Positions 34,212 through 43,340 of a stretch of DNA of 64,000 bases are shown here, piece after piece. Position numbers and translations under genes: made by a program. The DNA lies in the NCBI RefSeq assembly GCF_036327755.1, contig NZ_CP109596.1:4712001-4776000 (forward strand), in the 5' to 3' direction. The DNA comes from Nocardia sp. NBC_01503. GTDB taxonomy: Bacteria > Actinomycetota > Actinomycetes > Mycobacteriales > Mycobacteriaceae. Under the pieces are notes generated by a model. It had not been told where the DNA came from. It searched no databases and worked only from the letters and a program-made list of their open reading frames with translations. The stretch's first letter is position 1. Every line of letters begins with the position of its first letter.

Positions 34212-35032
34212 TGGAACGCACATGGCGGCTGAGCGGACTCGAGTATCTGGTGATGCGCGAGCGGCTCGTCGGGCGAAGGAACAACTGGCCGTTCGCGTTT
34301 CGCTCCGACGTTCGCGGCTACTACGACTTTCAATTCAAGAAGGCCCGGGTCTGGGGCGAACTGCAGGCGGCCTGGGATCCCGCTCTGGCGGAGGTGCTGG
34401 TCAAGTCTCTGCAAGCCGATGTCCGACTGGTCGTGCACGCGGACGAGCAGCACGCGGACGACGCCGATATCACGCGAAAAGTCATGTCGGGCCGGCGTTT
34501 CGGCGACCGAGGGCTGCTGATTGAGGGATTTCACGGCGCTTCGCCGGACTGCCACGATCAGCTCGAGATCACCGAATGCGACGCGGCCGCGCTGGCCCGC
34601 GTGATCGTCGACCGGCTGCCGTCCGTCGCGGCGGGCACGGAACCACGGGTGGAGCTGTTGAGCGCGGGCGAGCAGCGGTTCGACCACTGGCACGGTCGCA
34701 GTTCGCTGTACGAGGATGACGATCGCGATGTCGACGCCCGCAGTCTGCGCTGGCAGGCCGCGCCGAAGGGAATGGTCGGCAGCATCCTGATCACCCAGGG
34801 GCACTCCAGCTTCGGGCCGCGCGGGCAGGTGACCAAGGGGATCTTCTGGGAAGACCACCCGGGCGACGGTCGCTATGTCATCGACCTGGAACCGCCGACA
34901 GCCGCCGTCGCCACCGATGCGGACGGACTCCGCAAACTCATCGACCGGCACTGCGATGAGCTGCGCCTGGTGCGGCAGGACGAGTCCCGCCGTGGGGTGT
35001 CCCGAGAGAGTGTCTACGACGATGGCCGGTAG
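34211..35032 (+). CDS. ESX secretion-associated protein EspG (1)
   Basis: The 273-residue protein opens ERTWRLSGLEYLVMRERLVG and carries SIFGPRG-type sequence (HSSFGPRGQVTKGIFWEDHP) near its end, the usual EspG landmarks. EspG proteins are cytosolic chaperones that bind PPE-like type VII substrates and keep them soluble. The GTG start overlaps the stop of the WXG paralogue 2 gene, so the two are probably a substrate-chaperone pair. A YbaB-like gene follows after 21 bp. Confidence 0.88.
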   Translation: MERTWRLSGLEYLVMRERLVGRRNNWPFAFRSDVRGYYDFQFKKARVWGELQAAWDPALAEVLVKSLQADVRLVVHADEQHADDADITRKVMSGRRFGDRGLLIEGFHGASPDCHDQLEITECDAAALARVIVDRLPSVAAGTEPRVELLSAGEQRFDHWHGRSSLYEDDDRDVDARSLRWQAAPKGMVGSILITQGHSSFGPRGQVTKGIFWEDHPGDGRYVIDLEPPTAAVATDADGLRKLIDRHCDELRLVRQDESRRGVSRESVYDDGR

Positions 35033-35053
35033 TGCGCGAGACGGGGAAGCGGC

Positions 35054-35872
35054 GTGACCAGATCCAATGATCGGCTCAAAAGCGAAGTGGCGCAGGTCCT
35101 CGACGACGTCCGTCAGTTGATCACGGGCTTCGCCGACGCGCAGCGCCGACACCGGGCGGTGACGGCGTCGGTCTCCGTCGAGCGGGACCGGATCACCGTG
35201 ACCGCGGACGCGTCCGGGGCGGTGGCGGAGGTGAGCTACGCCGAGGATATCGATGATCTCGGGTACCACCAGATCGCTCGCGGCACAGTGCTGGCGGCCC
35301 AACAGGCGGCGACCGAGGTCAAGCGCAGAGCCGAGGAGATCCTGGCCCCGTTGCGGTTGATGCAGGCGCGGTTGCCCAAGCTCACGGATCTGGTCGGTGA
35401 GGTACCTCGTCAGGACGAGATTCCGCCACCGCCGTCCGCACTGCTGACCCCGCTCGGCGACCGGAAGGATGATGATTTCGCGGCGGGGCCGCTCGACGCG
35501 CCGCCGGGCGGACCCGGAGCATCCGGATCGGCACTCGATGATCGGGATGTCGGCGCGCGCATCGCGCAGCTTGTTCGTCTACAGGACAGGCGGGCAAGGG
35601 TTTTCGCCACCGGCACCGCCGAGGGGCGTCGCGTGCTCGCCGCGGTGAACGCGGACGGCATTCTCATCGATCTCAAATTCTCTTCCGGCATAGCCGATCT
35701 CGACTATGACGAGATCGCGGAGGCGGTGACCGAGGCTTCGCGGGCGGCGGTGGCGGAGGTGGCGCGAATGGTCACCGAGTTGTTCGCCCCGGTCTCGGGC
35801 GATCACCCGCGCTATCCGGGACCGGAGATCGCGCTGGCCGGCATCGAGCAGTTGCGCAATCAATTGCTCTGA
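35054..35872 (+). CDS. tandem YbaB/EspL-like protein (two domains fused)
   Basis: The 272-residue protein contains two YbaB/EbfC-like domains joined by a Pro/Gly-rich linker: domain 1 about 1-110 (ASVSVERDRITVTADASGAV, IDDLGYHQIARGTVLAAQQA) and domain 2 about 165-272 (RVLAAVNADGILIDLKFSSG, DLDYDEIAEAVTEASRAAVA). Single-domain YbaB-like proteins of ESX loci correspond to EspL in M. tuberculosis. DNA binding or a structural/chaperone role are both possible. GTG start with GGGGAAG upstream. Here the normal homodimer appears as an intramolecular fusion. Confidence 0.82.
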   Translation: MTRSNDRLKSEVAQVLDDVRQLITGFADAQRRHRAVTASVSVERDRITVTADASGAVAEVSYAEDIDDLGYHQIARGTVLAAQQAATEVKRRAEEILAPLRLMQARLPKLTDLVGEVPRQDEIPPPPSALLTPLGDRKDDDFAAGPLDAPPGGPGASGSALDDRDVGARIAQLVRLQDRRARVFATGTAEGRRVLAAVNADGILIDLKFSSGIADLDYDEIAEAVTEASRAAVAEVARMVTELFAPVSGDHPRYPGPEIALAGIEQLRNQLL

Positions 35873-35912
35873 CTGACGAAAGCTTTCATCACCAAGCACG
35901 TGGGAGTGTGAG

Positions 35913-37565
35913 ATGGCACCTGATCCGAACACGGCGGACGACCTGGCCTGGGCCGGGCTGCCGACCACGGCCGGGAATGGGCAGCTGATGCTCGAACCGG
36001 GCATCGCCGAGAAGTGCGCGCAGCACGTCGAGGATATGTTGAACGTCGTTGTCGGCATGCAGAACTGGATCCTGGCGAATACCGCGGCGGCCTGCCCGAT
36101 CATCACCAGCCCGCTGTTCTCGGGAATATGGCTGGGAACGATGTTCCGGAACAAGTTCGAAAACGAGTTGAAAGACCGAATAGGACAGCACCGCAACATC
36201 CTTGTCGACATGGGCCGCACCTTTGTCGCGGCGGGAAAGCAGTACCAGCAGGCCGAGCAGACCTCGACGATGATCTTCGAGAATGACGACCTCTTCACCA
36301 ACCCGGCCGGTACCCCGCCGAGTGGTACGCCGCCGGTCATCTCGATACCGAAGCATCCGCACAAACCGAATTCGTCGTCGACGTTGTATGACACCGCCTA
36401 CTGGACGCCCGAGCCCGGCCCCGGGATCCCTTGGCACACCCTCTATTTGACCGGTCAGTCGATCAACTCGCAGGCCGTGGCCAATGCCGGTGGCATCTGG
36501 TATTGGCTGTCGCAGACGCTGGACACCGGCTTCGGCACGCTGCGGTCGCAAATATCGGCCGCGTCGGATCAGTGGACCGGCCAGGGGGCGCAATCGGCGA
36601 TTCTGGCCACCAACCAGTACGTGAACGCCTCCCAGCGACTCACCAGCGATATGCATCAGCTCGGTGACTCGCTGGTCTACACCTCGGGCTGGCTGCAGCA
36701 GACCAAGAACGGTATGCCGCCCACACCCGAGCCGCCACCGGGCACCACGCCCGCTCAGCTGTCCCAGAATCAAGCGGATCTCATTCAGTACCAGGAGAAC
36801 TTCCACACCTACTACACCGAAAACTACACGCACGTCAGCACCCGAATCGTGGTGCTGCCGCAGCCGAGCCAGGTGGCCCTGCCGGCCCAGGACCCCGCGG
36901 ACCCGAATGGTGAACCGGCGCCGCCCGCTACCGACCCGCAGGACTCCCCGCCCGGCGAAACGCCTCCCGGTAATACGAACGGTGACAACTCCAACGAACC
37001 TCCGCCGGACGGTGGCGGCGGTAATGGTGAGACGCCTCCCGGGGACCATCCGTCCACGGGCGGGAACTCCGGCGGTGACAATCCGCCCGAAGGCAGCACA
37101 CCGCCCGCGGAGCATCAGCCCAGCGGTTCCGAACCCAACACCGGCACACCGAATCTGGCGAACCTCAACGATAAGGACCAGTTCCCGGCCGATCTGTCGA
37201 CCACGCCCTCGGATGGATTGCCGATGGTGTTGAGCACTGTGCCGCCGCCGAACCCCGGTGGACTGCCGGGCAGGAGCGGCGGCTTCGGTGGCAGAGGTCC
37301 GAGCCTGCTGAGCGCGGAGGAGAAGCTGCTGCGCTCGGAGTCGAAACTCTTCCCGCGCGCCGCAGGTCTGCCGAAGGAAGAGTTCGTGGGCCGGGCCGGG
37401 CCGGGCTCCGGGCGCGGCTCCGGGTTCCCGCTCGGGGGTGCGCCGGGCCGCGCGAAGGATGAGGAGAAGGAGAAGAAGAAGTCCGACTACCTCAACTCCA
37501 CCGAGCATCTGGAGGAGGCGCTCGGCGGGCCGGGGCGCGGCGTCAAGCCGGTGCTGGAACGGTGA
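35913..37565 (+). CDS. large WXG-containing, Pro-rich ESX-associated protein (paralogue 3)
   Basis: The 550-residue protein has a helical N-terminal ~285 residues with a WXG turn (SDQWTGQGAQSAILATNQYV), then a Pro/Gly/Asp-rich disordered stretch (about 330-440) and a basic C-terminus with KLFPRA and the motif YLNSTEHLEEALGGP ... VKPVLER, shared with paralogue 1. GGGAG lies 7 nt before the ATG. Its stop overlaps the next EspG start (GTGA). A likely type VII substrate of about 57 kDa; no enzymatic motif seen. Confidence 0.8.
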   Translation: MAPDPNTADDLAWAGLPTTAGNGQLMLEPGIAEKCAQHVEDMLNVVVGMQNWILANTAAACPIITSPLFSGIWLGTMFRNKFENELKDRIGQHRNILVDMGRTFVAAGKQYQQAEQTSTMIFENDDLFTNPAGTPPSGTPPVISIPKHPHKPNSSSTLYDTAYWTPEPGPGIPWHTLYLTGQSINSQAVANAGGIWYWLSQTLDTGFGTLRSQISAASDQWTGQGAQSAILATNQYVNASQRLTSDMHQLGDSLVYTSGWLQQTKNGMPPTPEPPPGTTPAQLSQNQADLIQYQENFHTYYTENYTHVSTRIVVLPQPSQVALPAQDPADPNGEPAPPATDPQDSPPGETPPGNTNGDNSNEPPPDGGGGNGETPPGDHPSTGGNSGGDNPPEGSTPPAEHQPSGSEPNTGTPNLANLNDKDQFPADLSTTPSDGLPMVLSTVPPPNPGGLPGRSGGFGGRGPSLLSAEEKLLRSESKLFPRAAGLPKEEFVGRAGPGSGRGSGFPLGGAPGRAKDEEKEKKKSDYLNSTEHLEEALGGPGRGVKPVLER

Positions 37566-38341
37566 GCCGCACCTGGCATCTCTCCGATGTCGAGCTGATC
37601 GTGCTGTGGGACAAGCTTTTCGGGGACCGGCTGCCGTCGCCGCTGTTCGCGCTGCACCGCGGTGCGAACGCCGAGGAGTGGGCGCGGTCGGCCACCGCGG
37701 CCTGGAGCGGGGTCCGGAACGACGGGGAACTGCACGATGCGCTCGGCCGGATCGCGCGGGCCGAGGTCCGGGTAGCCGTCCAGGCCGTCGACCCGCGCGC
37801 CCCCGACCGCGGCGACGGGCCGATTCGGATACTCGGCGGGCGGCAAGGTGCGGTGGCCACCCTGATTCGCCAGCTGCCCGGCGAAACCATTTGGCACAGT
37901 GGCGGTTACGTTGTCAGTACGGGAGGGGCGGAGCGGCTGGCCGGTGCGGTGGTCGGCGCGCTGCCCGCGCGAGATCCGGGACGGCTCTCGGACACACAGC
38001 TGGTGATCGCCTCCGAGAGTGACGCCGCCGAGTACGACTACGGCCGCTCCCCGGCGCTGGCCGGGTATCTCGAGATCGAACGCCGCAGCGCGGCTTGGCT
38101 GGAGCTGCCGGCCGAACGGCTGGGAGAGATCGAAACGTGTTTGGGTAGTTCGATTTTCGGGCCGCGCGGCATAGTCGCGCATCGCATCGCCTGGCGTGAT
38201 CTGGTCGATGACGGCCGCTATGCCGTCGGCGAGGGGACCGCGCCGATCGCGACGGCGGTGGACCGGGCCCGGCTCGCCGCCATGATCACCGCCGATATCA
38301 CCAAAGTGCTGCAAACCCTGGAGGACGAGCGCTGTGCCTGA
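37562..38341 (+). CDS. ESX secretion-associated protein EspG (2)
   Basis: The 259-residue protein begins SRTWHLSDVELIVLWDKLFG and ends with SSIFGPRGIVAHRIAWRDLV and DDGRYAV, standard EspG sequence. It starts within the stop of paralogue 3 (GTGA), implying tight coupling to that probable substrate. Cytosolic chaperone role is inferred from the family. It overlaps the following EspH/EspD-like gene by 8 bp. Confidence 0.88.
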   Translation: MSRTWHLSDVELIVLWDKLFGDRLPSPLFALHRGANAEEWARSATAAWSGVRNDGELHDALGRIARAEVRVAVQAVDPRAPDRGDGPIRILGGRQGAVATLIRQLPGETIWHSGGYVVSTGGAERLAGAVVGALPARDPGRLSDTQLVIASESDAAEYDYGRSPALAGYLEIERRSAAWLELPAERLGEIETCLGSSIFGPRGIVAHRIAWRDLVDDGRYAVGEGTAPIATAVDRARLAAMITADITKVLQTLEDERCA

Positions 38342-38873
38342 ACAACTCCGCGCGACCGGCGCCGCGACCTCGGGGTATCCGAACCGCGCGGTCGAAGGCG
38401 TGATTCACGAGAACGCGGTCTACCCGGGCGTCGATTCCGACCCGGCCGCAGCGGAGGATCGGACCACCCCGCTGGCGCCGGATTCGGCCATGACCGATTC
38501 CGAAACGGTCGCGGCGCCGGACGATTCGGGCTTCGCCACCTACTCGGTCGGCGAAGCCTCCTCGCGCGGCGGCGAAATCGTGATCACCGCAACCGATTCC
38601 GGTCTTCCGCTGACGGTGCGCGTCGCTCCCGGTCAGCTACGCCGCGATCCCGGCGATCTCGGCGATGACATACTGCGGCTGTGCCGCCTCGCCGCCGATC
38701 GCGCCGGTCTGGCCCGGCGCGCCTATCTGAGCGACCTCGGACTGTCGGAACAGACGCTGACCCGGTTGGGTCTGCCCACCCAAGCGGCCGTGGAGACCGC
38801 CGAACTGGCCGACGAGGCCGAACACGAATACGAGCCGCGCAGTTGGCTCGATCGGGATGGAGACACGTGGTGA
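38334..38873 (+). CDS. EspH/EspD-like ESX accessory protein (tentative)
   Basis: The 179-residue acidic protein has a disordered N-terminus, a beta-alpha core (FATYSVGEA, GGEIVITATDSGLPLTVRV, GDLGDDILRLCRLAADRAGL) and a C-terminal helix with LGLPTQAAVETAE, ending in WLDRDGDTW. This layout, including the core and the LPT ... A-rich end, resembles EspH/EspD of ESX-1, although identity is low. It sits between an EspG and a YbaB-like gene. GTG start overlaps the EspG stop; its own stop overlaps the next GTG. Confidence 0.6.
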   Translation: MPEQLRATGAATSGYPNRAVEGVIHENAVYPGVDSDPAAAEDRTTPLAPDSAMTDSETVAAPDDSGFATYSVGEASSRGGEIVITATDSGLPLTVRVAPGQLRRDPGDLGDDILRLCRLAADRAGLARRAYLSDLGLSEQTLTRLGLPTQAAVETAELADEAEHEYEPRSWLDRDGDTW

Positions 38874-39154
38874 GCGGTTTCGACGCGCTGGAGGTCGCGG
38901 CCCGCGCGCAGTTGGATCGAATACAACGTCTTACCGACGATCTCGCTGCCATCAGGGTCGACCACGCGAATGACGACGCGACGGTCACCATATCGGTCGA
39001 TGGCGCGGGCAGACTTATGAATCTGCTTTTGTCCCACGATATTTCGCGATTGTCTCCGGCCGAGTTCGAGTGCGCGGTGGTGGCCACGGCCGCCGCGGCC
39101 GCGCGGGAGGCGCTCGGCCGGCGCGGTGGGCTGATCGAGGAATTCAACGGATAG
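38870..39154 (+). CDS. small YbaB/EspL-like protein
   Basis: The 94-residue protein (MSGFDALEVAARAQLDRIQR; TVTISVDGAGRLMNLLLSHD; LSPAEFECAVVATAAAAARE) has the YbaB/EbfC pattern of a helix, a three-stranded sheet and a C-terminal helix. The GTG at 38870 overlaps the preceding stop (GTGA). Such proteins in ESX loci correspond to EspL. Role unproven. Confidence 0.75.
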   Translation: MSGFDALEVAARAQLDRIQRLTDDLAAIRVDHANDDATVTISVDGAGRLMNLLLSHDISRLSPAEFECAVVATAAAAAREALGRRGGLIEEFNG

Positions 39155-39402
39155 GTGAACAGCGAGCGCCGGTGGATCCCGCGGGCACAGCGCGGTCCGA
39201 AGGCGCCGGTAGGTCGTCGGCCGCCGAGTTCGCAGCGCAGCGCAATCACCTTGCGCGGCACGCTGATCAGCGCGATCGACGCTCAGGTGAACAGTAGGCA
39301 CCGCCGCTCGCGCAGCGCTTGCGAACCATATCGCGCTCATTAGATTTCACCGTGAACCGTGTTCGTATCGAGTTCGCAGATTAGCCCCAGGAGGGTGCCG
39401 CG

Positions 39403-39717
39403 ATGAACGTTCTCAATGTGCAGCCGCAGACATTCCGGCAATACGGCGATATTTCCGAGGGTATGGCCGCGACGGTCGCCGTCGCCGGCGCCGTCGATCA
39501 AGCCGCGAGCATTGCCGCCGTAGTACCGGTCTTCGGCTTGATCGGCCAGGATTTCCTGGCCAGCTTCGCATACGCCCAGACCAATCACTTCGCCGCACTG
39601 GCGGAGTTGGTGGACGCCTGCGTCACCACCGCGGCGACTTCCCGGATGGCGGCTCAGTCGTATGAGCAGACCGAGGCGAACAGCGTCGAGACCTTCCTCT
39701 CCCAGACGAACGTATAG
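39403..39717 (+). CDS. EspC-like (DUF2580) type VII secretion target
   Basis: The 104-residue all-helical protein (MNVLNVQPQTFRQYGDISEG; PVFGLIGQDFLASFAYAQTN; HFAALAELVDACV) has the EspC/DUF2580 pattern and ends with the type VII export signal form YxxxE (YEQTE, about residues 89-93). GGAGG lies 7 nt before the ATG. It is probably secreted, possibly with the next gene product, whose start lies 2 nt after its stop. Confidence 0.78.
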   Translation: MNVLNVQPQTFRQYGDISEGMAATVAVAGAVDQAASIAAVVPVFGLIGQDFLASFAYAQTNHFAALAELVDACVTTAATSRMAAQSYEQTEANSVETFLSQTNV

Positions 39718-39719
39718 CC

Positions 39720-41048
39720 ATGATTTCCGCCGAATCACTCGCGGAGCCACTGCATCCCACTGTGCAGGACGCGCTGCGGAACACCCCGGTGGCGCCCCTG
39801 CTCGGTCAGCCGGTCGAGCAGATTCTGGCCGGCATCGGCCTGCCCGCACTGCCGCAACTACCGGCGCTCCCGCCGCTGCCCGGCTTGCCCGCGCTCCCAC
39901 CGCTGGACTTGGCCGCCCTGGCCAAGCCGATCACCGACCTTTTCAGCGGCTTCGGTGACGGGCAGCTGGGCGCGAGCGGTGCGATCAACCCGCAGACGTT
40001 GCTGCAGAACGTGGTTCAGTCCGTCGAGACGGCGATGCAATTCGCCACACAGGGCATCCAGCTGTTGCAGACCATGCAGAGCAGCGGCGCCCAGGCGGCC
40101 ACCGCGACCGCGGTCGGTACCCACGCCACTTCGGCGGCGATCGCCACACAGGCCGCCCAGATGCATTTCACCATGGGTGGCGCCGCGGGCACCGTCGCTG
40201 TTGGCTACACCCAATTGGCCGCGGTGGCAGCACGATTCGCACTGACCACGGCGGCGCTGGGTCCCGCCCTGGTCACCCCGCCCGGCCAGGCCGCGCTGCT
40301 CGCCTCGGCGGTGGAGGCGGGCACCGAGGCGGTCGCCATCACCGCCCAGACCAAGGCGCAACTCGCCGCGCACTCGGCGAAGATGGCGAAGGACGGCACC
40401 AAGGTGCAGTCCCGGCATGCGCCCAACCACAAGGTCGCCAAACCTGTTGCGGCACAACATACAGTGGGTCGGAGCGTGGCCGCTCCGACCCCCGCGAAGT
40501 CTCCTGCGGCCACCGCCTCGACCATGTCCAATCAGGCCGAACTACAGCAGCTCCTCACACAGTTGCAGCAGGTGATACGGCCCTTGATGTCCGCCGCCGA
40601 GCAAGCCGGTAAGGGCATCTCGGCCACTCTCGCCGCTCCGCAGGCACCGGTGGACGCGCCACTCGCGCCGCCCATTTCGGCGCCTGTACTCGGTGCGAAG
40701 ACCACCGCCGGGCCGATCGGGAGCGGCGGCGGCGCGGCCACCGAGACCGCGGCGGCTCAGCTCGGCCGCTGGCAGGCGGCGAACATCATCGAGACGGTAC
40801 CCGGCTCGATCAAGACCACCGTGGCTCCCACCGGAATCACGACGGTCTCCGAAGAGGCGCTGCCACCGGTGATCCCGGGTGGCGGGGCGCTCGGCGCGGG
40901 CCGCGCACGCGGGACCGGCGGCGGTGCCGGCGCTCTGGTCGATGCCCGCAATGGCGACGAACTCGTCGGCGGTGCACCGGACGATACGACCGCACCGGTC
41001 ATCGGCGGCTCCACGCCCGCCGACCCGGAAAACCCGTACCACCTGTAG
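39720..41048 (+). CDS. Ala/Pro-rich ESX-associated protein, unknown
   Basis: The 442-residue protein has a Pro/Leu-repeat N-terminus (LPALPQLPALPPLPGLPALP), a helical Ala/Gly/Thr-rich centre (TQGIQLLQTMQSSGAQAATA; ALVTPPGQAALLASAVEAGT) and a disordered C-terminus ending NPYHL. The central stretch may associate with membranes but is not a convincing transmembrane segment. It starts 2 nt after the EspC-like gene and is followed 12 nt later by the PE-like gene. By position it may be a co-secreted partner like EspA/EspB/EspE; I do not recognise the family. Confidence 0.7.
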   Translation: MISAESLAEPLHPTVQDALRNTPVAPLLGQPVEQILAGIGLPALPQLPALPPLPGLPALPPLDLAALAKPITDLFSGFGDGQLGASGAINPQTLLQNVVQSVETAMQFATQGIQLLQTMQSSGAQAATATAVGTHATSAAIATQAAQMHFTMGGAAGTVAVGYTQLAAVAARFALTTAALGPALVTPPGQAALLASAVEAGTEAVAITAQTKAQLAAHSAKMAKDGTKVQSRHAPNHKVAKPVAAQHTVGRSVAAPTPAKSPAATASTMSNQAELQQLLTQLQQVIRPLMSAAEQAGKGISATLAAPQAPVDAPLAPPISAPVLGAKTTAGPIGSGGGAATETAAAQLGRWQAANIIETVPGSIKTTVAPTGITTVSEEALPPVIPGGGALGAGRARGTGGGAGALVDARNGDELVGGAPDDTTAPVIGGSTPADPENPYHL

Positions 41049-41060
41049 AGGAGAAATCCC

Positions 41061-41366
41061 ATGAGTCGCATCGCATTCGATCATGAGCTGGCCCGGCAGG
41101 CGGCCGGTCGGCTCGACCTGCTCGCCGACGGGCTGGAGGGCGGATTACGTAACTCGTCCGCTTCGCTGAGCCCGGTGGCCGCCGCCCAGGATCCGGTCTC
41201 ACGCCGGACCTCGCTGAGCATCGACGAGGTCGGCGTCTCGTTCCGGCAGTCGTATCTCGGGGGCGTCGGGGAACTGCGCAAGATCGCCGCGAACCTGCGC
41301 GCGCACGCCGATCTGCACGAGGGTGCGGGCAATGACGTCGTCGACGCGTTCAAACCCCTGATGTAG
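41061..41366 (+). CDS. small PE-like/EspC-like helical ESX protein
   Basis: The 101-residue protein (MSRIAFDHELARQAAGRLDL; SFRQSYLGGVGELRKIAANL) is a helical hairpin-sized protein just upstream of a PPE-like gene, the usual place and size of a PE protein. It lacks a Pro-Glu start. GAGGAG lies 7 nt before the ATG. Probably forms a heterodimer with the PPE-like product. Confidence 0.68.
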   Translation: MSRIAFDHELARQAAGRLDLLADGLEGGLRNSSASLSPVAAAQDPVSRRTSLSIDEVGVSFRQSYLGGVGELRKIAANLRAHADLHEGAGNDVVDAFKPLM

Positions 41367-41401
41367 CACCGAAAGCGTACCGCGAGACAAGGATTGACGT
41401 G

Positions 41402-42403
41402 ATGGTCGAATCGCCGCAGGCCGGTTTCACCGGCACGGTATGGGATGCCGTTCCGGCCGAACAGCTCGCACACGAGTTGACCACCGGGCCCGGGACCGGC
41501 CCGATGGTCGAGGCCGGACTGGCCTACGCCGCGCTCGCCGCAGGACTGGGCGGGGCCGCTGCCGAGTATCGCGCAATCCTGTCCATGGTCGGCGATGCCT
41601 GGGGGTCGCACTCGAACGAGGACGGCCTGGCGCAGCTCGGGCGGCTGGCCGACTGGCTGGACGAGATCACCACGGCGGCCCAGCGCAATGCCGCCACTGC
41701 CGCGCAGCAGGCGGTCTCCTACGAGATCGCGCAGATCGCCATGCCGCATGTCGCGGAGGTGACCCAGGCCGTGCAGACGGCCGAGGAGATGATCCGCGGC
41801 AGTCTGCTCGGCGCACCCCTGGCCGGCCTGCTGGACCTGGCCGAGGATCAGCTCGACGGGCTCCGGGACCAGGCCGCCCAGGTGATGCGCACCTACGAGG
41901 CGGCCAGTGCGAAGCTGGCCGTCCCCTGGGAGCAGGAGGCGGCTCCGGCGGTTTCGGCGGGAGCCGCGCTGCTCGCCGAACAGGTTCCGCCGCAGGCGGG
42001 AGGTGACGGTCCGCCCGCCGGTACCGAAGCCGTACAGCAACCAGCACTACAGCTGCGGCCGGTTGACCTGTCGTTGAATATGGCTCCGGCCGCGCCCACC
42101 GTCGTGGTCGGCGGTGAATCGCTGGTGTTGACACCGGTATTGCCGTCCATCGCGCCCATTCCGCAGAGCTCGGTCACCACCCAGCTGGTGGCGGCGGCGC
42201 AACCGGTCTCACCGCCGGTGCTGCCGCCGCCCGTTGCCGAGTCCAAGCCGGCGGCGCAGCCCGCCACGACGCGTGCGCTCTCCTCCGATGCCGGAGACCT
42301 GGGTGACCGGATCGTGGTCGATGCCGGATTCGCCACAGCCCCAGCGGTATTGGGCGGTGCGGCGAACGCGCGGGGGCCACGCGTCGCGGAGGTGCGCGAG
42401 TGA
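41402..42403 (+). CDS. PPE-like family protein
   Basis: The 334-residue protein shows the PPE N-terminal pattern TGTVWDAVPAEQLAHELTTG, GPGTGPMVEAGLAYAALAAG, AILSMVGDAWGSHSNED (W in the turn) and WLDEITTAAQRNAATAAQQA, though the Pro-Pro-Glu triplet is missing. The C-terminal half is Pro/Ala/Val-rich. ATG at 41402 is preferred (AAGGA 8 nt upstream) over GTG 41399. It follows the PE-like gene and is followed by an EspG gene, the expected chaperone. Confidence 0.82.
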   Translation: MVESPQAGFTGTVWDAVPAEQLAHELTTGPGTGPMVEAGLAYAALAAGLGGAAAEYRAILSMVGDAWGSHSNEDGLAQLGRLADWLDEITTAAQRNAATAAQQAVSYEIAQIAMPHVAEVTQAVQTAEEMIRGSLLGAPLAGLLDLAEDQLDGLRDQAAQVMRTYEAASAKLAVPWEQEAAPAVSAGAALLAEQVPPQAGGDGPPAGTEAVQQPALQLRPVDLSLNMAPAAPTVVVGGESLVLTPVLPSIAPIPQSSVTTQLVAAAQPVSPPVLPPPVAESKPAAQPATTRALSSDAGDLGDRIVVDAGFATAPAVLGGAANARGPRVAEVRE

Positions 42404-42452
42404 ACCGCGCTCACCGCGACCCGCCGAACGCCACTCCGGACCTGGAGCGCCG

Positions 42453-43238
42453 ATGACGACCTTGACCAGCGACGCGGTATTGGCCGTCGCCGACGCGCTC
42501 GGCGTGCAGACGCTCCCGGCCGTCCTCGCCCTGCGCCCGCGGCAGACCGAACACGCCCGACTGCTCGCGGCCCGTGCCGCCGTGCTCCCGGACCTGCGTG
42601 AGCGCGGTCTGCTCGACCACGATGGGAACGTTCTCGACGACGATCTCACCACCGCCCTGTTCGCCCTGGCGCGCCCGGAGCGGCAATTGGTCCTGCGCAT
42701 CCGCCGCGAGGGCACGGTGCACCGCCTCTGCCTGGTGCGGCGCGGTCTCGACCATGCCGTCGCGATCCGGGTCGGCGAGGAGCTCGACGTCCGAACCGTA
42801 TGGGGCGATGAGGATCCCGCGGTACTGGCTCGCCCGCTGCTGACCGCACTCGGCTCGTGCCCGCCCGCCGATATCCCGGTGCTCACCGCCGCCACCGCCG
42901 AACTGCGACGGAGATTCGACGACGGCGAAACCGGGCACACCAGCGTCGCGTATCACCTGGGCATGTCCGAAGCCGATGCGGTGACCCTGGGATCTGCTCT
43001 CCGGCAATGGAATTCGCTCGCCGAACTGGTTTGCTACTCCTACCGGGACGGTCGTGCCGCCCGGTCTCCCGCCACCGCCGCGGTCTACGACACCGCGGTC
43101 GGCCGCATTATCGGCGGCGGCAGCGTGGCCGCCGACGGACGGGCCTGGACCACCCTCGCGCCGGGCAGCGACCGCCGATTCGCGCATGTCATAGCCGCGC
43201 AGATCGAATCGCTGCGGGAGGGCAGGTGGATGCCGTAA
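42453..43238 (+). CDS. ESX secretion-associated protein EspG (3)
   Basis: The 261-residue protein (MTTLTSDAVLAVADALGVQT; LDHDGNVLDDDLTTALFALA; RPERQLVLRIRREGTVHRLC) is an EspG-type chaperone. It ends with ADGRAWTTLAPGSDRRFAHV. ATG at 42453 has GGAG 7 nt upstream. It lies 50 bp after the PPE-like gene and so probably chaperones it. The Esx pair follows. Confidence 0.8.
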   Translation: MTTLTSDAVLAVADALGVQTLPAVLALRPRQTEHARLLAARAAVLPDLRERGLLDHDGNVLDDDLTTALFALARPERQLVLRIRREGTVHRLCLVRRGLDHAVAIRVGEELDVRTVWGDEDPAVLARPLLTALGSCPPADIPVLTAATAELRRRFDDGETGHTSVAYHLGMSEADAVTLGSALRQWNSLAELVCYSYRDGRAARSPATAAVYDTAVGRIIGGGSVAADGRAWTTLAPGSDRRFAHVIAAQIESLREGRWMP

Positions 43239-43340
43239 TTCGCGCACCAGACCCGGGGCCGCCGACGGCCCATGATTCCCCCATCGTCCGGAGCCGTAAC
43301 TCCGGCACTTTCACACATCCACCGTTCGGAAGGTAATCCC

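Noticed and set aside
35889..37508. 539-codon minus-strand frame opposite the Pro-rich ESX protein
   Set aside because: Antisense shadow; the plus-strand gene has a ribosome-binding site, WXG turn and overlaps EspG.
39155..39343. 62-codon basic frame starting directly after the small YbaB-like gene
   Set aside because: GTG right after the stop but no ribosome-binding site of its own, highly Arg/Ser-rich; could be real but not supported.
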